38,356 nt of DNA from contig JAQYEZ010000024.1 of assembly GCA_028723425.1 (NCBI GenBank), positions 1 to 38,356 of the forward strand, read 5' to 3'. Shown here in pieces: positions 33,117 through 38,356 of the stretch. The notes under the pieces are model-generated. The model made no database searches. It saw nothing but the letters and a program-made list of their open reading frames with translations, and was not told the DNA's origin. Each line of letters begins with the position of its first letter. Within the stretch, counting starts at the first letter, position 1. A program made the position numbers and the translations under genes. The stretch comes from Peptoniphilaceae bacterium (GTDB lineage: Bacteria; Bacillota; Clostridia; Tissierellales; Peptoniphilaceae).

Positions 33117-35030
33117 ATGAAAAAAGAACTAAAAAGATCTTTAAAGTCTTTTGGTAATTTGCTCTTATCCTTATTTAGCTTTGGTACTAGATCAGAAGAT
33201 ATTAATTTTGATCCAAAGCAAAAACCAGAAGATTTAAACCAAGAACCATTAGAAAATGACAAATTAAGAGAAGAAGCAATTATGTCACCAGGAAAGATTG
33301 CCGTAAGAAACTATTTCCATAATCCGCTTGGAGTTATAGGTTTGGTTTTGTTCTTAGCTATAATTGGAGTTGTCTTTATTGGTTCAGCTCTTATACCTTT
33401 TAACCCTTATAAGTCAGAAGGAACCCTTATAAATGTATCTCCTGGTGCAGGTTATATGAAATTTCCTTCCGAACTTGAAAGTGAGAAAGTAAAGGAAGTT
33501 TCTATAGGTAATACTTTTGGTGTTGGCCTATCTAAAAAAGGAAACTTATATTATTGGGGCAAAAATAACGAAGACGATGTCTTAAAAATGCCAAAAGCAA
33601 TCGAGAAAAAACTTAAGGGAAAGAAAATTTCCCATGTAGCAGCTGGAGATAAGCATATTATCGTCTCTACTAGTGATAATGAAGTTTATGGCTGGGGTAA
33701 TGATTCCTTTAAGCAATCTGAAATGCCACCAATGGCAGAAAGTCAAATAAAACAAGAAGGTATAAAAAAGCTTGGTGGTGGTGTTCAATATTCTGTTGTT
33801 TTAACAGAAAAAAATAATATTATAGTTTGGGGTTCTACTATGAACTCAAGATTAGATCTTATTCCTTCAGAAATCCAAGGCAAGATTGTTGATTTTTCTA
33901 CAACAGGTATAAACATACTTGCACTTTTGGATGATGGATCAATTAGATTATTGGGTGTTAGAGGGGCAGAAGTTGACAAAAAAATGCCTAAAGAATTAAC
34001 AGATGGAACAGAGAAGGTCGAAAAAATAGCCCTTTCTACAAAGTCTGGCGCTGCAATAACAAAAGATGGCAAACTTTATGTTTGGGGTCCATCTAGTGAT
34101 AACTTGTCAGGAGATAAGATTCCAAAATTAAAGGGAAAACCAGTAGACATCCAAGGTGGATCTAGTCACTTCACTGTTTTAGATGATAAGGGAAATATTT
34201 ATTCTTGGGGTAATAATGGCTATGGAGAAACTGATGCTCCAAAAGATGGAAAATTCACACAAATCTATGCTAATTACTTCAACAATTATGCCGTAAAAGA
34301 AGATGGCAAGATAGTGACCTGGGGACTTGATGGTTTTATCTTTGGTTCTGATGACCAAGGCCGTGATATTTTCACAAGACTTATCCATGGTGGTAAGATG
34401 ACCATGATAATTTCCTTTGTATCTGTAGTTATCCAAGTAGTACTTGGTGTCCTTATAGGTATGGTTTCAGGTTATGCTGGAGGAAAAATAGATAATATCT
34501 TGATGAGATTTACAGAAATTGTATCCTCATTCCCATTCTATCCACTTATCATAACCCTTTCTGCACTCTTGCCAGTAAATGTAAGCCAAAATACTAGACT
34601 TATGATGATAATGATACTTTTAGGTATCATAGGCTGGACAGGTATAGCAAGGCTAGTTCGTGGACAAATCCTTGCCGAAAGAGAAAGGGATTATATAACA
34701 GCGGCTAAAGCCTTAGGAGTTACAAATAGTTCTATCTTAGTAAGACATATTTTACCAAATATTCTTTCAATAGTTATAGTAAATGCTACCTTAGGCTATG
34801 CTGGAAACTTACTAACAGAAGCTGGTCTATCATTCCTTGGATTTGGTGTACAAGAACCTATGCCATCTTGGGGTAATATGATGACCTCAGCCCAAACATC
34901 AGATGTAATTAACATCTTCTGGTGGAGATGGATTGTACCTGCCTTAGCAGTATTCTTATCAGCATTCTCAGTAAACCTTGTAGGTGATGCTTTAAGAGAT
35001 GCTATAGACCCAAGAGCAAATGAAAGATAG
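33117..35030 (+). CDS. oppC: OppC-type permease with an inserted seven-repeat RCC1-like propeller
   Basis: A 637-residue permease, about twice the usual 300. The N-terminal cytoplasmic part and first membrane helix (about 70-93) are normal. In standard OppC the loop after helix 1 leads within some 30 residues to a GTDxxGRD motif. Here that motif (FGSDDQGRDIFTRLIHGG) only appears at residue 409. The segment between, about 124-407, consists of seven RCC1-like repeats, six ending in W-G (Trp147, 193, 238, 323, 364 and 402) and the fourth in L-G (279-280). A typical unit is YGWGNDS after an A-G-D-x-H-core. Five further helices and the EAA loop YITAAKALGVTNSSILVRHILPN follow. The propeller should lie outside the membrane, near OppA. 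The reading frame is uninterrupted and codon use matches its neighbours. Confidence 0.93.
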   Translation: MKKELKRSLKSFGNLLLSLFSFGTRSEDINFDPKQKPEDLNQEPLENDKLREEAIMSPGKIAVRNYFHNPLGVIGLVLFLAIIGVVFIGSALIPFNPYKSEGTLINVSPGAGYMKFPSELESEKVKEVSIGNTFGVGLSKKGNLYYWGKNNEDDVLKMPKAIEKKLKGKKISHVAAGDKHIIVSTSDNEVYGWGNDSFKQSEMPPMAESQIKQEGIKKLGGGVQYSVVLTEKNNIIVWGSTMNSRLDLIPSEIQGKIVDFSTTGINILALLDDGSIRLLGVRGAEVDKKMPKELTDGTEKVEKIALSTKSGAAITKDGKLYVWGPSSDNLSGDKIPKLKGKPVDIQGGSSHFTVLDDKGNIYSWGNNGYGETDAPKDGKFTQIYANYFNNYAVKEDGKIVTWGLDGFIFGSDDQGRDIFTRLIHGGKMTMIISFVSVVIQVVLGVLIGMVSGYAGGKIDNILMRFTEIVSSFPFYPLIITLSALLPVNVSQNTRLMMIMILLGIIGWTGIARLVRGQILAERERDYITAAKALGVTNSSILVRHILPNILSIVIVNATLGYAGNLLTEAGLSFLGFGVQEPMPSWGNMMTSAQTSDVINIFWWRWIVPALAVFLSAFSVNLVGDALRDAIDPRANER

Positions 35031-35039
35031 GGGAGACAT

Positions 35040-36047
35040 ATGGCATTATTAGAAATAAATAATCTTCATACTTATTTTTCTACTAAAAAAGGGCTCATCA
35101 AAGCTGTAAACGGCGTTTCATGTTCTATAGATGAAGGAAAAACGCTGGGCTTAGTAGGAGAATCAGGTTCAGGAAAGAGTCAAACTGCAATGAGTATCTT
35201 GCAACTTTTTGAGCCTAATCAAAAAATATACGAAGGAGAGATTTACTTTGATGGTAAAAAAATCTCAGAATTCTCCAGGGATAAAATGGAAAAAATCAGA
35301 GGTAATGATATATCAATGATTTTCCAAGAGCCTATGAGCTCACTAAATCCTGTATTTACAGTAGAAAAACAAATAGGCGAAGTTTTGAGGCTTCACAAAG
35401 GTATGAACAAAAAACAAGCAGCAGCAAGATGTGAGGAACTTTTGGCCCAAGTTAAAATTCCTAATCCACAGGTAGTTGCCAAGCAATATCCATTTGAGCT
35501 TTCAGGTGGTATGAACCAAAGGGTTATGATAGCCATGGCCCTTGCTTGTGAACCAAAGCTATTAATAGCAGATGAACCAACAACAGCCTTAGATGTTACA
35601 ATCCAAGCGCAAATTCTAAGATTGATGAATGAATTAAAGGAAAAAAACAACACATCTATTCTATTTATCACACACGACTTGGGAGTAATTAACCAAATGG
35701 CAGATGAAGTTGCTGTAATGTATTGTGGACAAATAGTAGAACAATCACCAGTTGACTATATTTTCAAAAATGAAATCACTGACTACAACCATCCATATAC
35801 AGTAGCACTCTTAAATTCTATCCCTTCAATAACAAGTGATAGAAATGAAAGACTTGATATAATACCAGGCTCCGTGCCCCATCCACTTAACCTTCCTAAG
35901 GGTTGTAAATTTGTAGACAGATGTAAATATGCAACAGATAAGTGTAGACAAGAGATGCCAGAATTAGTTCAAGTAACAGAAAAGCAAAGAATCAGATGTC
36001 ATTATCCAAACAGAAGGGAGAGAGAAGATGGAAGCTACCAAGAATAA
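35040..36047 (+). CDS. oppD: Oligopeptide ABC transporter ATPase OppD
   Basis: A 335-residue ABC ATPase of normal length. Walker A is GESGSGKSQT (near residue 40), the Q-loop MIFQEPMSSLNP, the signature LSGGMNQRVMIAMAL, Walker B LLIADEPTTALD and the switch histidine THDLG. The C-terminal oligopeptide/dipeptide domain has the cysteine pattern C-x5-C-x6-C plus a later C (GCKFVDRCKYATDKC, RCHYP), a site reported to hold an iron-sulfur cluster in some relatives. It overlaps oppF by 20 bases. Confidence 0.95.
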   Translation: MALLEINNLHTYFSTKKGLIKAVNGVSCSIDEGKTLGLVGESGSGKSQTAMSILQLFEPNQKIYEGEIYFDGKKISEFSRDKMEKIRGNDISMIFQEPMSSLNPVFTVEKQIGEVLRLHKGMNKKQAAARCEELLAQVKIPNPQVVAKQYPFELSGGMNQRVMIAMALACEPKLLIADEPTTALDVTIQAQILRLMNELKEKNNTSILFITHDLGVINQMADEVAVMYCGQIVEQSPVDYIFKNEITDYNHPYTVALLNSIPSITSDRNERLDIIPGSVPHPLNLPKGCKFVDRCKYATDKCRQEMPELVQVTEKQRIRCHYPNRREREDGSYQE

Positions 36048-37671
36048 AAAAGTCCTATTCAAAGTAAGAAATCTCAAAAAATACTTCCCTGTAAAAAAGA
36101 AGTCAATATTCTCTAGAGAAACTAACCAATACGTTCACGCCAACGAGTCCATATCCCTTGATATCTATCAAGGAGAAACTCTAGGACTTGTAGGAGAATC
36201 AGGTTGCGGTAAATCAACCTTTGGAAGAACACTTCTACAAATATATGAACAAACAGAAGGCACAACTCTTTATTACGGAACAACCTTAGAAGAGATGGCT
36301 CCAGCTTATATGGGAAAAGATATAAATGACATACCTAAAAAATTCCCTAACTATAACAAAGAAAGCGAAGAACTTCAACAAATCTACCAAGAATTAGATG
36401 ATCCAAATATAGATGATGTAAAAAGAGCTCATCTAAACGAAAAGGCCATGTTTAAAAGAAGAGAAATCCAAGCTGAATATGAAAATATGCTTAGAATAGC
36501 TGGAGGACTACTATCTTATGACAACCTTGAAGAAGTGAAAAATGTCCTTGCTGACTACTACAAATCTCTAAAAGAAAGAGCAAAAATACAATTTGAACTT
36601 AACAAAATGAGAGATAGACAAATAGCAAGGATCGAAGGCAAAAAAGAGCTAGCAAATTCTTTAGAAAATGATCCAAAATACAAAGACTTAGTGGCAAAAA
36701 AATCTGAGCTTAACCAAATAATAGAAGAAAAAGTTGCAAAAATTGACCAACTTAGATCAAAAGTAAAAGATGATGACCTATATGATGAATATGAAGCGTT
36801 TAGGGATAATGGCATAGACATATCAAGACTTGATAACGAAGAAATGAGAGAATTAAGACGAGAACTCCAAATGATCTTCCAAGACCCATACGGTTCGCTT
36901 GATACAAAGATGACTGTTGGTAACATAATCGGAGAAGGAGTTTTGGGTCATGATATCTTCAAATCAAGAAAAGATCCTGGCTATAACGAATACATTCAAA
37001 AAGTTATGGAACAATGTGGACTTGCTCCATACTTTCTTCACAGATATCCTCACCAATTCTCTGGTGGACAAAGACAAAGAATAGGCATAGCAAGAGCCCT
37101 TGCCCTAAAACCATCATTTATAGTTTGCGATGAGGCTGTATCAGCCCTAGATGTATCTATCCAATCACAAATTATTAACTTGCTTCAAGACCTAAAAGTT
37201 GAAAATAACCTTACCTATTTATTTATTACTCACGACCTTTCAGTAGTAAAATATATATCTGATAGAATAGGGGTAATGTATTTGGGAGTGATGGTAGAAC
37301 TTTCAGAATCAGAAAGAATCTTTGACAATCCATTCCACCCTTACACCCAAGCTTTACTCCAAGCCATACCAAGAACTGATGTGGATAAGGGTCAAGAGTT
37401 ACAAATAATAGATGGAGATATACCTTCAGCCGTAAGACCACCAAAAGGATGTAGATTCCACACTAGATGTAAGTATTGTATGGAAATCTGCACAAAATAT
37501 GAGCCAGAACTAAAAGAACTAGAAGAAGGTCATTTTGTATCCTGCCACTTGATGGATGTTTCTGCAGAAGAAAAAGAAAAAGCCTACCAAAAGAACTTGG
37601 AAGCTAAGAAAGAACAAGAAAAGAAATTAGAAAAAATAATAGAAGAAAAAGAAAAAGAGGCTAAACTATAA
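36028..37671 (+). CDS. oppF: OppF-type ABC transporter ATPase with a large helical insertion
   Basis: A 547-residue ATPase where the family norm is about 310-330. Walker A GESGCGKST is at residues 56-64. The Q-loop MIFQDPYGSLDTKMTVG only comes at about residue 282. Normal OppF has some 45 residues between them. The extra residues, about 85-260, are rich in Lys, Glu and Leu with heptad-like stretches (KAMFKRREIQAEYENMLR, KSELNQIIEEKVAKIDQLRS) and should form helices or coiled coils. The signature FSGGQRQRIGIARALAL, Walker B FIVCDEAVSALD and switch THDLS are intact, so it should be active. The C-terminus has the cysteine motif and ends in a further Lys/Glu helix. The start has GGGAGAGAG at good spacing. 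Confidence 0.93.
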   Translation: MEATKNKKVLFKVRNLKKYFPVKKKSIFSRETNQYVHANESISLDIYQGETLGLVGESGCGKSTFGRTLLQIYEQTEGTTLYYGTTLEEMAPAYMGKDINDIPKKFPNYNKESEELQQIYQELDDPNIDDVKRAHLNEKAMFKRREIQAEYENMLRIAGGLLSYDNLEEVKNVLADYYKSLKERAKIQFELNKMRDRQIARIEGKKELANSLENDPKYKDLVAKKSELNQIIEEKVAKIDQLRSKVKDDDLYDEYEAFRDNGIDISRLDNEEMRELRRELQMIFQDPYGSLDTKMTVGNIIGEGVLGHDIFKSRKDPGYNEYIQKVMEQCGLAPYFLHRYPHQFSGGQRQRIGIARALALKPSFIVCDEAVSALDVSIQSQIINLLQDLKVENNLTYLFITHDLSVVKYISDRIGVMYLGVMVELSESERIFDNPFHPYTQALLQAIPRTDVDKGQELQIIDGDIPSAVRPPKGCRFHTRCKYCMEICTKYEPELKELEEGHFVSCHLMDVSAEEKEKAYQKNLEAKKEQEKKLEKIIEEKEKEAKL

Positions 37672-37863
37672 ATGAAAAAGCCCATAGATAGATTTCAAGG
37701 AAAAACCAAGGAAGAAATAGCGGAAAAAGAAGGGCTCTTGGACGAGGAAAACCTAGAAAAACATGATAGGTTGGCTATGTTTCTAGCAGCTATGAAAGTA
37801 TTCTTCCCACCACTTATTTTAATAATATTAATCTTTGGATCTTTAGTATTTTTCTTTAAATAA
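37672..37863 (+). CDS. Small single-pass membrane protein of the Opp unit
   Basis: A 63-residue protein starting directly after the oppF stop codon, so co-translated with it. The first 35 residues are charged (KEEIAEKEGLLDEENLEKHDR) and one hydrophobic helix covers about 40-62 (FFPPLILIILIFGSLVFFF). It ends with Lys. No family is recognised. Its place between oppF and the terminator suggests a small accessory subunit of the transporter, with its acidic N-terminus probably cytoplasmic. Confidence 0.7.
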   Translation: MKKPIDRFQGKTKEEIAEKEGLLDEENLEKHDRLAMFLAAMKVFFPPLILIILIFGSLVFFFK

Positions 37864-37864
37864 C

Positions 37865-37900
37865 AACAAAAGTCGGATCTCAAAAAGTTCGGCTTTTGTT
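37865..37900 (+). terminator. Terminator of the opp unit
   Basis: AACAAAAGTCG (37865-37875) pairs with CGGCTTTTGTT (37890-37900), with one G-U pair, directly after the small membrane protein gene. The T-rich part is inside the second arm. Confidence 0.7.
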
Positions 37901-37999
37901 GTGCAAATTTTTAAGCTATTTAGCAAATAGATAAATGAAAATTATTAGAAAATCATCTTTTGGGTAAACACTATTATATAAGTACGAGGAGGTAATATT

Positions 38000-38233
38000 T
38001 TGAAATTTGAGTTATATTTTAAGCCACAATGTCCATATTGTATGAAGGTTTTAGATTTTTTGAATAATAATAATATTAGAGATTATGTTTCTTATAATAT
38101 TAATGATGGCCTAAGTGGAGAAGAAAATAAGAAAAATTTGGAAAAACTTGGCGGAAAAGTTCAAGTTCCCTATATTGTTAAAGAAGATGGAAGCGGTATG
38201 TATGAATCTGATGATATGGATAGGATACAATAA
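38000..38233 (+). CDS. Glutaredoxin-like protein
   Basis: A 77-residue thioredoxin-fold protein. The active-site CPYC is in FKPQCPYCMKVLDFL near residue 10, and the cis-proline motif is in KVQVPYIV near residue 56. A GMYES-DD-type end corresponds to the glutathione or thiol-binding region. Such small proteins reduce disulfides in the cytoplasm. The start is TTG, seven bases after a perfect AGGAGG site (37987-37992), which decides the start. It stands alone between the opp terminator and an insertion sequence. Confidence 0.85.
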   Translation: MKFELYFKPQCPYCMKVLDFLNNNNIRDYVSYNINDGLSGEENKKNLEKLGGKVQVPYIVKEDGSGMYESDDMDRIQ

Positions 38234-38293
38234 ATAGGACAATTTAATACCGAACAGATATAATATAAATAACAAATCTAGGAGGAAATTAAA

Positions 38294-38356
38294 TTGACAA
38301 AACATTATGAAGAAAATTTCAAAAAACAAATAGTTAGTATCTATAATCAGGGTAAC
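38294..38356 (+). CDS. IS3-type transposase OrfA, N-terminus only (partial)
   Basis: Twenty-one codons from a TTG start are visible: TKHYEENFKKQIVSIYNQGN after the start residue. This is the characteristic beginning of IS3-family OrfA helix-turn-helix proteins. AGGAGG (38280-38285) lies 8 bases upstream and a TATAAT box is at 38259-38264. The insertion sequence therefore begins between the glutaredoxin gene and this start, but its terminal repeat cannot be fixed from one end. Confidence 0.75.
   Translation, partial: MTKHYEENFKKQIVSIYNQGN

Noticed and set aside
1-38356. CRISPR arrays, tRNA or rRNA genes
   Set aside because: I found no regularly spaced direct repeats of CRISPR type and no tRNA or rRNA signature stretches anywhere in the window.

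Overview
The window is the replication-origin region of a low-GC, Gram-positive (Firmicutes-type) chromosome plus an adjoining peptide-transport locus. Leftward genes lie left of about 13.1 kb and rightward genes lie right of it, as expected for replication leaving a central oriC in both directions. The gene order rpmH-rnpA-yidD-yidC-jag-mnmE-mnmG-rsmG on one arm and dnaA-dnaN-yaaA-recF-gyrB-gyrA on the other is the classic Firmicutes origin cluster. AT-rich codon use, lack of sporulation genes and the style of the Opp genes suggest an anaerobic coccus of the Anaerococcus/Peptoniphilaceae type; this is inference, because no rRNA or other marker is present.

Layout. 1-140: start of an insertion sequence that has cut off the 3' end of a DUF1538 membrane-protein gene (141-1352). 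1463-2455: pta. 2520-6514: a tightly overlapping leftward unit, cinA-parA-parB-cyclodeaminase-DUF4446. 6620-13073: the rsmG to rpmH cluster. Three parS or parS-like 16-mers lie at 5567, 6567 and 10630. 13074-13763 and 15147-15382 form a bipartite oriC: clusters of DnaA boxes on both sides of dnaA and, before dnaN, a CTA repeat series that reads as a DnaA-trio unwinding element. 15383-22159: dnaN to gyrA. Directly behind gyrA (22162-23565) sits an rsbV-rsbW-sigB type module whose RsbW has lost its recognisable ATP-binding boxes.

23652-26572: a leftward lipoprotein with a triplicated domain of unknown function, and a secreted cell-wall hydrolase with choline/glucan-binding-type repeats and a phage-type Amidase_5 catalytic domain. 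26824-37863: an oligopeptide ABC transporter locus with two tandem paralogous oppA genes, each with its own promoter, a structured non-coding stretch between them, then oppB-oppC-oppD-oppF and a small membrane protein. 38000-38233: a glutaredoxin-like protein. 38294 to the end: the start of an IS3-type transposase.

The most unusual feature is the Opp system. OppC (637 residues, about twice normal) carries a complete seven-repeat RCC1-like beta-propeller in the extracellular loop after its first membrane helix. OppF carries a charged, helical insertion of about 175 residues between Walker A and the Q-loop. Both OppA proteins carry a predicted coiled-coil insertion of about 65 residues. Together these look like a peptide importer elaborated on both faces of the membrane.
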